This document shows positions 1 through 11,254 of a stretch of 64,000 nt of DNA, piece by piece. Source of the stretch: Anniella stebbinsi (Eukaryota > Chordata > Lepidosauria > Squamata > Anniellidae). Within the stretch, counting starts at the first letter, position 1. Each line of letters begins with the position of its first letter. Made by a program: the position numbers and the translations under genes. The notes beneath the pieces are model-generated. The model was not told the DNA's origin, made no database searches, and saw only the letters and a list, made by a program, of their open reading frames with translations. The stretch is from contig JARDYH010000005.1 in the NCBI GenBank assembly GCA_029215795.1, forward strand, positions 15,594,001 through 15,658,000. Direction: 5' to 3'.

Positions 1-195
1 TGGGGGAAACAATCGTCAGTTGTTTTGACTATTGTGTCATCCGACTGCTGCCATAGACAACTCAGCGCTGATCCTCATCCACACCATAGTTGATTATTTA
101 TTACCATGTTGTGTGGGGAGTGCCCCCTAGGGTTAGCGTGAGGGTTAGGGTTAGTCAACCCACCATTGACTTATCATGTCGTCTGAATTGAGCCA
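1..195. mobile_element. 3' part of a TIR element cut by the window edge
   Basis: The segment contains TTGTGTGGGGAG (about 109-120), GGGTTAGGGTTAG, and a right end reading CATGTCGTCTGAATTGAGCCA. The same GTTGTGTGGGGAG block and a similar end (GTCACGCAAAACCAGCCA) occur in the complete element at 34191-34693. I infer a related non-autonomous DNA transposon whose left end lies outside the window. The superfamily is not identified. Confidence 0.45.
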
Positions 196-264
196 CTGTC
201 TCTACTTCCTGCATTTCCTTTCCCTTTGAGCTTCCCTCCCTCTCCCCTGCAGCTCAAGATAACA

Positions 265-512
265 CTCTATGCATCTGATGAAGTAGACTCCAGTCCACAA
301 AAACTTATGCCCCAACCTGGTGTCCTCCAGAGCTTTTCAATAAACACTTCCATGATCCCTGATCATTGGCTATGCTAGCTGGGGCTGATCAGACCTACAG
401 TCTAAAACATCTGTAGGGCATTAGAACTGAGAAAGCTCTCTAGTCTTTAAGGCAGCGCAAGACTCTATTTCATTTGGGCTGCAGCAGACTAACATGATTA
501 CCACTCTGGATA
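265..512 (+). repeat. Dispersed repeat with GCATCTGATGAAG head, split by a miniature-element fragment
   Basis: The left part (265-312) and the right part (about 441-512, with TAGTCTTTAAGG and GCAGACTAACATG) match the order of a repeat common in reptiles. The block between them (about 313-440) begins CCAACCTGGTGTCCTCCAGA, the start of the hAT-like miniature family seen elsewhere here, so this looks like an old nested insertion. A second copy of the host repeat lies on the minus strand at 9270-9390. Confidence 0.45.
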
Positions 513-760
513 TTGTATTGTTCATTATTATGGGATATAAAATCTAACTGCAAGCATTTTTCTTAAACCTCCACTCTGTAAGGGTTTCTGAGAACATCAT
601 CAAAAAGCACATATCACTAGCTAGCAAACTACACACAAACCTTGAGAGAAGGACGTTTATATCCTAAGAAGATGCTTAAGATGCCATGTTCCACTTTTGA
701 AATGCACGCTCTCTCAAAACTGACATGGCGCTCTTTGGCAATGCAAGAGCTGCCATAAAG

Positions 761-1132
761 CAGGGGTGGGCAACTTTGCAAGAGGCCCTTTCCACCCTTC
801 CCAGCTCTGGCCTGCAATGGGCTGCACTCCTGCTGCCATGCTACCAAATTTGGGGCGGTGCAGAGACCAAGACAATAACTGGCAGGTTCCTACTAAAATT
901 CAGCAGCAAACCACTACAGAATCTTAGAAAGATCAAACTTAGCCCCAAAACGAGTTAAACTTGTCCACTGAAAGGCTCCGCAGCCATTCGCCGCTGAAAT
1001 TCAGGGGCAATCCACCAATTGTTTCGCCGCCTCTATACCACTGAATTCGGTTGTGCATTGGGGGTTGGCAGAGGCAGCAGTGCAGTAGGAGTGGATGCTG
1101 CCCCCACATGCAGCCATGTGTTGCCCACTCTG
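761..1132. mobile_element. hAT-like non-autonomous element, 372 bp
   Basis: The left end is CAGGGGTGGGCAAC and the right end is GTTGCCCACTCTG, an imperfect terminal inverted repeat of the hAT CAGGGGTNGGCAA type. Flanks CCATAAAG (753-760) and TCATAGAG (1133-1140) match at 6 of 8 positions, both differences being transitions. That fits an aged 8-bp target duplication. No transposase frame is inside. Confidence 0.6.
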
Positions 1133-1838
1133 TCATAGAGAGTTCTCCCATGGCTGACCATTAACAGGAATGGCCCATGCAGCCAATTCACAGTGGCCCA
1201 TGCAGCCAAGTCATTTTCAATATGCTGGGCTCCAGGGCTTCCTTCTCTCCTCCCCTTCCCCCCCTAATACTTATTACCTTAAGCTTTCCAGACAAAAGTA
1301 AGGACAAGGTGGTCCAGCCATTGCACAAGTGGAAAAAGCCAGCCGGAGGATGCTTGCCGCGCCTTGCCTGCTCTTTGGACTGCTCACGCGGCATAACCGG
1401 CACTTGTTTCTGGCTCATTAGAATGTGTGCAAAGAATCTGAGATAACAGGAGGAGAATTGGCAATTCACTCAGTGCCCCAGGAAGAGGGCACTGATGGGG
1501 AGAGAGGGAGAAAGCTGGGGAAATATGAAAAGCGGGGTGTTGGGAGGGCAAAAATCTTCCCAGCAGGACTTCGAGGCTGAGCAACAGCATCAATCACCGT
1601 GGAAACAGAGGCCTTTCGGATGCAAAAGATGAAGGCTTCTTTTTTTTCCAATATGGTCCAAACGACAGAAGAATCTTTGTGCCTCGTTGGACACTGCTGC
1701 ATTCTGCATATATTAGAAGTTGCAGGAGTTTGTGGTCTTCCTGTTTCTTTGCACTGAATAGGTTTTTTTTTAAAAAAAAATGCTTGGGTGTGTATATGCA
1801 GTGCCTAAAGGGTACCTGTGTGTTTTTCCTGGGCCAAC

Positions 1839-2253
1839 TAGGGTCACCACTTGTGAACTGTAAAACAAAGGGGGGAAATCACAGGACATGCATCACCAAA
1901 AATGAGGACAAAAGAGGGTGCTGATTTCCTTAAAATTTTCCTATGCTAATTTTATGTATAGATGCACATTTAGAAATAATTACTCTAATTTAAATGGGAA
2001 CACAATACACAGCACCATAGCATGGCAGACTGTGACAAGGAGACCTGTGTGTGTCTTGCTCACTCTGCTGTCCAGGTGCTGTGGATACTCAACTTCAAGG
2101 CCCAGCTCTTCCTTCTGACGACTCTTTTTCTTATCCTGGACTTGAACTGGACTCAGCCCTTTAAATAGAGGGCATCTCCAAAATAGTGGGCATGCCTCTA
2201 TTTCCCTTTAAATAGAGGAATGTCCTCTATAAAAGAAGACACACGGCTACCCA
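1839..2253. mobile_element. Degraded TAGGGT-type hAT-like element
   Basis: It starts TAGGGTCACCACTTGTG and ends with CCTCTATAAAAGAAGACACACGG followed by CTACCC. Its interior (1935-2040) carries, in reverse, the same block as 20755-20870 and 32285-32395 (TTTCTAAATNTGCA near AATTAGCATAG). No clear target duplication was seen, so the boundaries are approximate. Confidence 0.35.
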
Positions 2254-2261
2254 ATATTAGT

Positions 2262-3729
2262 TGGGCAGGCAGAAGGGTCTCTTTTGAGGATTTTAAAACA
2301 TAGGCAGTTTCATACGGGGATTTGGATTGTGTTACCAAAAACTGAAAAACTACCCAAAGTTATGGCTGCTTATTTCAAGCCAACATGTCATATTCAGCTG
2401 CCCACCAACTCTCTTTGATAACCTCACCCCTTGGCTACTGCGGGAAGAAATTTCAGTTCAGATATTGGAACTGGCATTTGGAGAGCCATTTAGCTCCTTT
2501 TGAAAATGAAGCACTGCGATTTCCTTTGCACAACCATCGGTCACTTCTCCTGCCGTCTTTCCAAATACTGAAAGCACTTACCCTTTGGGACTGGCATTCT
2601 GCCCTGAGTCCTCCAGCACAGCAACTGCAAAGCTGATGATGCCCATTGATGCATTTGGGTAATTTACTGTGTGGCTCATAAGGTGATATGAACGGAATTG
2701 CAGCTCAGCGGGGCATGAAGCCAGATAGCAAATGAATGCGCTGCAAGGATTGCCAGAATACAGTTGTATCTGTCAGTATCTCCTCCCCTCTCCCTTAATT
2801 TCAGATGCAGTGATAGAAATTGGTTTTAAGCCATCCTAAGCTGTGAGGCAATAGCATTCAGCACCTTCTTTGTCACTGTTACATGCAGGGATCTAGAATC
2901 CATCAAAGATATGGGACCTCTGGAGGGAGACACAGTGGGTTGGAAGCAGGATCTGCCTTCTGCAAGAGGAAGGAATCTTCCTTAAAATGATGGGCTCTGG
3001 TTGGAGAAGGTCCATCTGCCCATTTTTGGGGGGATGCCCATTCCCCCCCACAAACCACAGCTCACCCCATTCAGCAGGGTCTCCTGATTCTCTGTGTAGC
3101 AGTTTTAGAGGGTTGAGGGGCTGCTGTAGGAAAGGGTGGGTGGGAAAGTTAACTTCCTTCAGTGCAGTTGATCCAGCCCAAATCCAGATCCAACCTGAGG
3201 TGATATCCTGGGCGGTGTGGTAAAGTGGGTGGGGCTCCCATGGACTCTCAGGGGCCACTCAGAAAGCGTCTAAGCACTGCATGTGCCCCTCAGGCTGTGG
3301 GTTGCCCATGCCTGATACGGATGCTTCTGGGAGGCTCCTTTTCCAGGAGTCCAAGAGGCAGCATCTGTTCCCTTCCCTATGCCCAGTCACCCTCTGGCTC
3401 ATTTTGAGAATTAGAAAGACAGGGTTTCAGAGGCAGCAGGCATCCTTGACCTTTGACGACAGCCACTCTCTTCACGGGACTTCTCCACACAACACACAAG
3501 CTAATGTGGGTTTCACTGCCATGAAATGGGACAACGGTCAATGGTGTGGAGATAGTTTTCGAAGAGCAAAAACCAATCGAGATCTACCAAAGTGTACAAG
3601 CTATGATGACGTCTCCATGATGAGAGGCAGCATGCCTCCAAATACCTGTGGGTGGTGGTAGGGCAAGCAACAAGAGGAGCTTTGGCCTTTAGAGTCCACT
3701 TCTGGTAGGTTTGTTGGGAGCAGTTGGCT
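2262..3729. other. Stretch without a recognised gene or repeat
   Basis: Only short, unrelated open frames occur (for example 2893-3258 minus and 3281-3661 plus). Neither has a recognisable domain or a plausible splice context, and I see no repeat family that recurs in the window. Confidence 0.5.
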
Positions 3730-3732
3730 GGC

Positions 3733-3800
3733 CACTAATGAAACAGGATGCTGGACTCAATGGATCTTGGGTCTTATCCAGCTGGGCTCTTCTTATGTAA
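3733..3800 (+). mobile_element. CR1-like LINE 3' end fragment
   Basis: The text GATGCTGGACTCAATGGATC followed by CCAGCTGGGCTCTTCTTATG is the sense orientation of the CR1-like 3' end. Minus-strand copies of that end read AACATAAGAAGAGCCCTGCT at 53666 and elsewhere. Only the terminal ~70 bp is present, typical of 5' truncation. Confidence 0.6.
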
Positions 3801-4214
3801 GAGGGGCTAGTTTTGTTTTTGGCCACTTTTCCTCTGGCAGGCTCTTTCATATATCTGTCGACTTGTAACTGTTGGTTAGAACAGTTCCCATCCCTAGGAC
3901 ATGGACACCGAGCAGTGTGCCAGCTGGTTCGTCTTCCTGAACCTAACGCCAGCCATATCATTCTCCAGCATCACAGGGCCAGCACACAAATTTAGATTAG
4001 TTCCTTTTTGAGAGTGGAGGACATGAGGCCAGAACATGGCAGGGCCTTTCCTGACATTGCCCCCCAAACTATGGCATCACTTCCTGAAGGATGTACAGCA
4101 TTGCACTTCCTTTTTTTTTTTCACCATTCAGAAGATTGCAAGACTCACCATTTCAGGAAAGCACCTGAGGTTACCTAAGGTAACGCTGATGGATTTTTTA
4201 TCATATACGCTCTG

Positions 4215-4345
4215 GTGTTCTGTTTTGAGATAATGATACAGATTTTATTGTTGTTTTTATGGTTTTATGGATGTGTGGTTTTAATGCTTCAAGTTGCCTT
4301 GAGGTTACGGAGAGGCAGTACAGAAAATTGATTTTGAAAAAAAGG
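4215..4345 (+). mobile_element. LINE (L2/CR1-clade) 3' UTR fragment
   Basis: T-rich text TTATTGTTGTTTTTATGG leads to AAGTTGCCTTGAGGTTACGG and AGAGGCAGTACAGAAA. This resembles the terminal hairpin-like 3' end of other LINE tails here (compare 12100-12475). No coding part remains. Confidence 0.45.
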
Positions 4346-4540
4346 AAGAAACAAAAAATGAAGAAGAACTCTCAGCCTCTGTCCCCCTATTCAATGTACT
4401 AGCTGAAGGATTTTATAACTCACCCCAAGCTCCACTCACATGTGAATGCCTGTGTGTCCCACACCTACCTGAGGTAGACTCAGTGTTGCCCTCCTATCCT
4501 GTCTCTAGAATTATAGTAGAAAAACTGGCAAGGACGCTCT

Positions 4541-4560
4541 CTCTAGATAGATAGATAGAT
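4541..4560. repeat. Short ATAG microsatellite
   Basis: A few tandem ATAG units (TAGATAGATAGATAGAT) are visible. It is minor. Confidence 0.8.
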
Positions 4561-4714
4561 TTTTGAGCTCAGAATATTGGCAGTATCCTATTCAACACTA
4601 CCACTAGCTTTGATTATGTTGCACTAGTATAAATGACTTCTAGCATAATGCCAACACCATTTGCTGGAAAATCCCTGGAACATGTGTTGTGCGAGCAAGC
4701 ATTGGGCCTGAGAT

Positions 4715-4925
4715 TCTGCAGCCATATCTTAGGGTGTTGGATTAGGCCTAAGGAGATGTGGATTTGAATCTCCAACCAGCCATGAAGCTATATTCTCTCA
4801 GCCTAACCTACCACCCAGGATTGTTGTAGGGATTTTAAAAAATGGGGGGAGGAGAGAAAAACCCATGCACATTGCTGTTTGGAATAGCTCCTTGGAGGAC
4901 AGGACAGGTGAGATATAAATGAATA
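4715..4925 (+). mobile_element. CORE/MIR-like SINE, plus strand
   Basis: The order is GTGGATTTGAATCTCC (B-box-like), AGCCATGAAGC, CTCAGCCTAACCTACC, AGGATTGTTGTAGGGATTTT and AGCTCCTTGGAGGACAGG near AGATATAAATGAATAAA. It matches the reverse complements of the minus-strand copies at 14975-15128, 43258-43495 and 47395-47545. The tRNA-related head is degraded. Confidence 0.65.
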
Positions 4926-5668
4926 AAATACAGTGTGAACCATCAGGCCTTAATTTAAAAAGCACTTTATGAATATTTAAATCGATTAAGATGGACTGAG
5001 CCTCAGCCAAGGTATCTTACTGGCTAGGGCTGACAGGTGTGTCTGTTCTGCCATGGACTGGACATGAAGTCTTTCTGACCAATCGCTACGTTCTATGCTT
5101 CTGTGCCCTCCGGCAAGATGGAGATGTCGTACATGCATCCTCATGAGATTTGCATACCCTCCAGGGGACAGAGTCGCTTTCTCACTACAACTGCAGACAG
5201 CTGCTCAGCAATATCCCCTGTGTACGTGTGTTGTTGTTGTTGTTTCAAGACCACTTTCTGCGCAAGGCATCTCCTGGGGCACTGTATCTCTAGAATGGGC
5301 CCTTCAGTGGCACAGTTCACGCTCGTGCCTTCCATGCCGCTTCCTTGCTCACTTGAGCAGATTCCTTTGGGAAGTCAGAGGAAGTAGAAAGCTGACAGGT
5401 CACTGCAGTCCGTCAGGTCAGCCAACCTGCTGGCTGTTGGGAGAATTGTTCACTGCCCTGCAGCTCTAATGAGCAGGGCTTCTTCCCGGGCCTACACCTA
5501 CAAAAGAAGGAGGTAGAATCTGGGGGCAGAAGAAGGAAACAATATTATTTCAGGTAGGGAACACTAACAGTGCTAGTTCCTGGTATTTGAGGGCCCCTCG
5601 GGCATGATACTTTTTTGTGGGCCGTCACCTTCAGTGAGTCTCCCTTCTCATTTCCATTGCCACTAGCT

Positions 5669-5988
5669 TAGGCTGACCAGATAAAATCTAGGTCAGGGCT
5701 CCTGTAACTTTAACAGTTGTAGAGAAAAGGGAATGTCAGCCAGTGTCACTTGTATGCAATTAGTTCCTGGTGATATTCCCTCTTCATCACAACAGTTAAA
5801 GTTGCAGGGGCCCTGCCTTCTTTTGTATATGGTCATTCTAGTATAGTGCCTGCACCTTTAACTGTTGTGATGAAGAGGGAATTTCACCAGGAACTAATTG
5901 CATACAAATGACACTGGCTGAAATTCCCTTTTCTCTACTACTGTTAAAGTTACATGAGCCCTGACCTGGATTTTATCTGGTCACCCTA
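5669..5988. mobile_element. Foldback hAT-like element, 320-bp dimer (reverse)
   Basis: This is dimer copy 1. A 172-bp monomer (5669-5840) is followed by the 8-bp spacer GTATAGTG (5841-5848), the reverse complement of CACTATAC, and a 140-bp truncated monomer (5849-5988). The outer ends are TAGGCTGACCAGATAAAATC and its inverse. Flanks CACTAGCT (5661-5668) and CACCAGTT (5989-5996) match 6/8 with two transitions, an aged target duplication. There is no coding capacity. Confidence 0.85.
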
Positions 5989-5996
5989 CACCAGTT

Positions 5997-8235
5997 GCTA
6001 TTGCTCCTCTTTCTCCTCATCCTTTTTGCTATCATTGCAAATGTGCTTGCTTGAAAGAGAACCAGTGAACCAGTCGGCCATTGAATCTACTGCTCTTCCT
6101 TCTCCCCACAACCATTGCCTGTGTCAGAGTGGGAGGCAAGTGAACAGGTGGGTTGCAATGATGAAGAGAAGGTGCAAGTCCCGGGGGCTCTTGTCAGTGG
6201 GCTCCTGCTGGGGTTCCTAATCATGCCTAGCTTTTATGTCTGGACACTTTTGTTGGATGCTCATCCATGATGGGAAAAATCTCCTTGCAAACAAACATAC
6301 AAACAAACAAACAAACAAACACACACACAGAAACAAGAGTGCTCCAGGGGGAATGTTTCTAGCCTAGATTACTTCCTCCTCTATAGTAAACTGGAGTGGA
6401 AGGAGCATGTAGTTGTAGCCAATGGGGAGAAAGGATGTTGTTACAGGTAGGTATCAGCAGAAGCAGGAGGCAATTTCTGACTGGCAGGCAGAAGCTAGGG
6501 TTGGTTAGTGATGTCATCTGCGCTCTGCACTGCTGGTTGGAAACTGCTGACTATCCCCCTTTTACCTCCACTTCTACGACATGTCATGGAAGACTTAGAC
6601 ATGTTGTGGTCCCAGAGCCTAGTGTCTCACTTTGCTCTGTGGAAGACTCAGTTGAAGATGAGGTTTAGGCTGCTTACCCTGGGGAAGATCTGTTGGTACT
6701 CCTTCTTCTGTGACCTCCCAGCCAGGGGACGTGGATGTACCACCATTCTTGGACTCAGAGGACAAGTCCAGCAACGCTTCCATCTCTTTGACTTTGCAGT
6801 AGTCAAAGGATAAGAAACAAGTCCAGGGCTTTTAAAAAGCACAGCCAGCTCCTTCCAGGGGGTGGGGCCTAATGAAGAACAAATCATGGCTGCCTTTATA
6901 AGGCTTCAACTATGCTGAGGCAACATTTCCCTATTATATTCAATAATGGGAAAGCTCCAGGCAGTCCAAACTGACTGGGAGCTGTCCAAGGTACTGATTC
7001 TGTCTGCCAAAACCTGAATGCTGTGTTTACAGTTCTCTGAACCTGACCATTATCTGATTTGTCTCTACTTACTGTGATTGTACCAGATATGACACAATCC
7101 AATGTGACTCTGCTTATTGTGATCTTACCAGTTGCCCCCATAACTCTATCCGATGAGATTTTGATACTTGCCTGATGGGACCTTGCTCACCAAGAAATTT
7201 CCCTGAAGTAAGTCTAGCCCTGCTCTTTTTGAGTCCTGCACCTTCGCAGAACAGGATAAGAGGAGACACCACTAAGGAAGCTAGACAAGAACTTTATGGT
7301 TTCTCCCCAACAGGCACAGAACACAGACAGGAAACTCCTGACTCCACCTGGATACAGCTAAGTCCATTGACACCTAGTGACTAAACTATGTAATGTAATT
7401 ATCTGGTCACTGGTAATAGTGTAGAAGCCCCCTTCCTTTGGTTCCTGTCTACTGCTTCCCATGCCAGCTCCAGGTCACCACTTTCCTTACAGTTCTACTT
7501 CTACTGACAGGGAAGGAAGTAGATTTTTTTTAAAGGTAGGGAAGTATCAAAAATGTGGACCTCCCCACTTGCAGTCTGAAGTAATATAGCCCATTCTACC
7601 ACCTCTGGACTGTATCACTTCATTCTCACCTCAGCCTCAAGTACAGACAAGGCCTTGGCAAGGAAGGTGGCTGATGCCAATCAATATCCCAACCTTCTAG
7701 GCTGGCTAACTCAGCATACAAATCCCAGAGGGTGTTAGCCTTGCACTGAGTGGGGAAAGTGAATTTGGCTTAGATGCGTGTGTTTCATTCTGATGCAGCA
7801 GTGTCTCCTGGCATAGCCACAATTCCAGGAGATCTGCATTCCAATCACTTTTTGCATGATAATAAAGACAAGGCCAACATGCTACCAAGTCCATCGGGAT
7901 GAAGCAGCTGTGATTATTGTGAGTTACTTCCATTTTACCTTACAGGCCTGGTGAGGCTTTGGAGCATCCGCCTAAGGCTGGGTAAGGGCAGGCAAAAGCA
8001 AGCAATTAGCACAGGGACAGTTATGGATGTGACACAAGGAGAGACGCAAAATCTATCAGTGTGGGACCGGTAGCCTCGACAGTTTAGTGACACTCTCACC
8101 AAAGAATGATTTTTTGTCCAATTTAGTCTCATCACCCAACTGTGATCTGTGTCCCCCCCCATCCTAGGAACAAATGGATTTGTGAGAAGAATTGGCTAGT
8201 GAAGGAAGGTGGGGCATTTTAAAGAGATTTTAGGG
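5997..8235. other. Long stretch with no recognised gene
   Basis: Apart from an AAAC/AC tract at 6296-6331, I recognise nothing recurrent. Open frames are under about 100 codons and overlap on both strands without domain content. CACCTAGTGACTAAAC near 7371-7386 resembles a motif at 12778-12793 (CATCTAGTGGCTAAAC), perhaps an old shared repeat end. Confidence 0.45.
6296..6331. repeat. AAAC then AC microsatellite
   Basis: AAAC units run into ACACACACAC. Confidence 0.9.
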
Positions 8236-8261
8236 ATATATATATATATATATATATATAT
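8236..8261. repeat. AT dinucleotide microsatellite
   Basis: A pure AT run of about 26 bp. Confidence 0.95.
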
Positions 8262-8366
8262 GCTAAAATGGAAGATAAATAAGGTGTGGTCACTGCTTCA
8301 AACTCCTAATGAAGCAAGAGGTAGGCGTATAAGGGGGTGATGTACATATGATTTCACTTTCTGCAT

Positions 8367-8402
<36 letters not shown>

Positions 8403-8430
8403 TGTGTGTATGAGAGAGAGAGAGAGAGAG
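8367..8430. repeat. Compound CT-GT-GA microsatellite
   Basis: A CT run, a GT run and a GA run follow each other. The outer CT and GA runs are complementary, so one strand can fold with the GT run as loop. The GA run abuts the left end of the TIR element at 8430. Confidence 0.95.
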
Positions 8431-9242
8431 GCCCCATTTACACAGAGACACTTTCCAATGTGATTCAGTTTAAATCTATGTTTATGCAGTCAGGTTTGCT
8501 CCCGTGGCACATGCAGCCAATTAAAATAGCTTATACATGGGGGGGGAACACTTTCATGTGGTAGATTGCATGAGAAACTGCATTAATTCAGGTATATATA
8601 GGCGGAGCCTCACCACATCAACAAGTAGTTAAACTTATGCACAGATCTGCTGCCATAGATAAGGAGAGTGAAAATAAGTGCAAAGCAGTCCCCAATTCCC
8701 CACACCTCTTTCCCCTGCCATGAGGGGTAAATGCAATTGAAGATGATGCGATTTACTTCTGAGTAAATGTGTTCATCCGAGCAGTTTTCAGCTAGTTGTT
8801 CCTTGCGGTCATTAATCTGATGTGAATATATGTACCTGCACAGAATGGGATTTTTTTTAAAAAAATATATATCCCAAAACCAACGTGCTGACTTTCATGG
8901 CAGTAAGCTTCATTTGGGAAAAACAAAACACCATCAGTGGAGGGTGAAGCCAACTCTCTCCTTGGGTCCACCCTTTGCTGATGCAATTTTCCCTTCCTCC
9001 TCCTAGCTCTGTTGCCACCGGCCACAACTGCCGAAGCCAGTATTGCACCTTGAGGTCGCACAGACTCGCATACCACACTGAAGCTGATGTGATGGGAAAA
9101 TCCATCACAAAATGACTTTGCAAAAATGCGGAGTTTATGGCATGAAAACACTTGGTTGCTGTGGAGAGGGAGGAACTTCATGTGCCATAATTCTGTCTCA
9201 GATGCAATAGAGCTGGAATAAATCCCCTGTGTAGATCTGGCC
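8430..9242. mobile_element. Candidate TIR element of 813 bp with GGCC termini
   Basis: The left end GGCCCCATTTACACAGAG and the inverse of the right end, GGCCAGATCTACACAGGG, agree at about 14 of 18 positions. Flanks are GA-rich on both sides (AGAGAG before, AGAGAG after), so any target duplication is ambiguous. A 175-codon minus frame at 8792-9319 runs past the right boundary and shows no transposase motif. The superfamily is not determined. Confidence 0.5.
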
Positions 9243-9269
9243 AGAGAGTGAAGCTTAGAGCCACCTATA

Positions 9270-9390
9270 TAGGATAGATTCCAGAGTAGTTGTGTTAGTC
9301 TCTTATGTAGTGAAAACAACAGAGCTTTTTGGCATCTGAAAGGCTATCAAATTTATTGTGGCATAATCTTTCATGAACTAGAACCATTTC
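9270..9390 (-). repeat. Dispersed repeat, minus copy of the 265-512 family
   Basis: The reverse complement contains CATGAAAGATTATGCC, AATAAATTTGATAGCCTTTC, and AGAGACTAACACAACTACTC. This is the same order as the family at 265-512. Confidence 0.5.
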
Positions 9391-9394
9391 ACAC

Positions 9395-9955
9395 AAGACT
9401 CTTTGTTATGTATGGAAGATTTTTTTCATATGAGATCACCGTGTACCCAGTCCAGGAAGCTTGCCTTTAATTCTAAATGAGGTTCATTGTCCTTCAGTGA
9501 TGTCAATGTGTAGACAAATGTAATTGTGTAACATGTTGGGATGCAACAGGATGTGATTCCTGATGAACTAGGACCACTCAAGGAAGTTGCCCTAACTAAG
9601 GGCAGTGGGGGAAGGATGGTGCCAAATCAACAGCAGATAGGAGAAATCATTGACTTAAGTTGTTTAAGTGGTGATGGAGAGATGAAAATTCCTCATAATT
9701 AAAGGTTTAGGGAAAATAAAATATCCTTCCTCCCAAAGGCTTTGGGGGGAGGGGGTGGGAATTCACTGGAAAATCAAAATGGATATGTATAATAGCCTAG
9801 GTATAATAGCCTTTTAGAAAGGCTGCCACTGACCCTCCAATCATCAAACTATTCTGCCTTCCAGGCACTTGGGGTCTGCTATTTACTCTCCAGTGTTTTT
9901 TTCCCCTGGAAAATAGCACTTTAACCCAATAGTTTAAAAAGACCAGACTGAACTG
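9395..9955. other. Stretch without recognised features
   Basis: No repeat family from elsewhere in the window and no coding signal were recognised. Confidence 0.4.
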
Positions 9956-9958
9956 ACA

Positions 9959-10474
9959 TGTCCTGCGTAGGCGAGAGCCATTCAAATTCAGAGGCAGCTC
10001 TAGTTACAATTAACAGCATAAGATTTATTAAGACACGAGAGCCAGACATAATACTCGGTTATAAGAAATAAAAGAAAAAGAATATTACACTGTATATCTT
10101 CCCTAAACTTTCTTTGCCCTGTAATCTAAAAGATGAAGGCAGCATACTTGTTTTTTGATACAAGTTCCACACTTTCTCAGAATCTCAAAGAGTCCAATAT
10201 AGTACCTAGGCTGTCCAGCTTCAAGAACACCCATGTGTCTCCTAAGCAGGCATCAGGCCAAGTCAACCCGAGAACCCCTCTTTCGCTCCTTCTTCCTCTC
10301 CCCAACCAACCTCTTTTTAAACCTCTTTTAAAAACAAGACACTTCTCAAGGACACTACTCAAAGTAACCCATGTTATGCCTCCAATGTCTCAGGGTGATT
10401 GGACTCTTGTGAATTAAGTGTGACATCAGGCATTGGAGCTAGGTAACCACCTTCTCCTGCCCCAGGTAATAACA
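9959..10474 (-). mobile_element. Possible LTR (solo), minus orientation
   Basis: On the minus strand the segment would begin TGTTATTACCTGGGG and end CTACGCAGGACA, giving TG...CA termini. It has an AATAAA signal (plus-strand TTTATT at 10024-10029) about 65 bp before the end, as expected for R-U5. No target duplication was found, and a CR1 fragment abuts the right end, so the boundary may be damaged. It could instead be unique sequence. Confidence 0.3.
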
Positions 10475-10565
10475 TATGAAGAGCCATTCTGGATCAGACC
10501 AAGGGCCCATCTACTCCAGGATTTTGTTTATATAGTGGCCAAACAGCTCCTTGTGGGATTAAAAT
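10470..10565 (-). mobile_element. CR1-like LINE 3' end fragment
   Basis: Plus-strand text AACATATGAAGAGCCATTCT, GGATCAGACCAAGGGCCC and ATAGTGGCCAAACAGCTCC is the inverse of the CR1-like 3' end, as at 38230, 51105 and 53660. Confidence 0.65.
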
Positions 10566-10667
10566 TGTACTCTCCCACTTGTGTTTGCCAGTAACTGGTA
10601 TTCAGACATAATAAAAGCTAACAACATGTTTAGAATCTCATTGAAGAGAATGGAAGAGAGAATACAC

Positions 10668-11167
10668 TAGGGGTAGGCAACCTTTCTGCACCCATGGTCA
10701 CACTTGTCTTATGGTCATTTTGGACCCCTCACACTTATTTTGGCCCACTTTTTTTGAACCCCCTTCCAGGATTTCTACTTTTCTTGAACTCCCTTCCAGG
10801 AGTCCTACTTTTCTTGAACCCCTTTCCCATTGTTCTTGCCATTATCCCTCCACCTGCACCTTTCTCAAACTCCCATGTTCAGAATTCCCCCTACTACTGC
10901 CAACCTCTCCTGTGATTACCTCAGCAGCCATGAAGCCCTAAGCAGAAAGCAGGAAATCAGCATATCAGGAGACTTTTTCTCCCCATTTGCCAACTTCCTG
11001 CTTCCTGGTTAGGGCTTTATAGCTGCTGATGTGACGTAGGCAGTGCGCAAGGGCTGGGAAAGGTGCATCCATGGTAGTGGGTGGGTGAAGCAAGTGTTTG
11101 TGGTGGGGGGGTGACATTTGTGTGAAAAAAATAGTAGTCTTGGTAAGTACTTCATTGGCAACCCCTG
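10668..11167. mobile_element. hAT-like element with perfect 8-bp target duplication
   Basis: The left end TAGGGGTAGGCAACC and the inverse of the right end CAGGGGTTGCCAATG form a hAT-type terminal inverted repeat. The 8-bp flanks GAATACAC (10660-10667) and GAATACAC (11168-11175) are identical. The 500-bp interior has only short frames and two tandem-like CCCTTCCAGGA blocks near 10760-10805. It is non-autonomous, with both ends intact. Confidence 0.85.
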
Positions 11168-11254
11168 GAATACACTCATTGGCTCTATAGGGAGGGCTTT
11201 GCCAAGGAAAAGGCATTACTGATGCAGGGAGGTGAACTAGATCAGAGGAAATCA

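Noticed and set aside
128..155. TTAGGG-like repeats at the window start
   Set aside because: Only two to three imperfect units inside a TIR-element end. Not an interstitial telomere.
8792..9319. 175-codon open frame, the longest on either strand
   Set aside because: No domain or transposase motif, it crosses the right end of the TIR element, and a second frame on the same strand (8857-9123) overlaps it. Length alone is within chance for this window.
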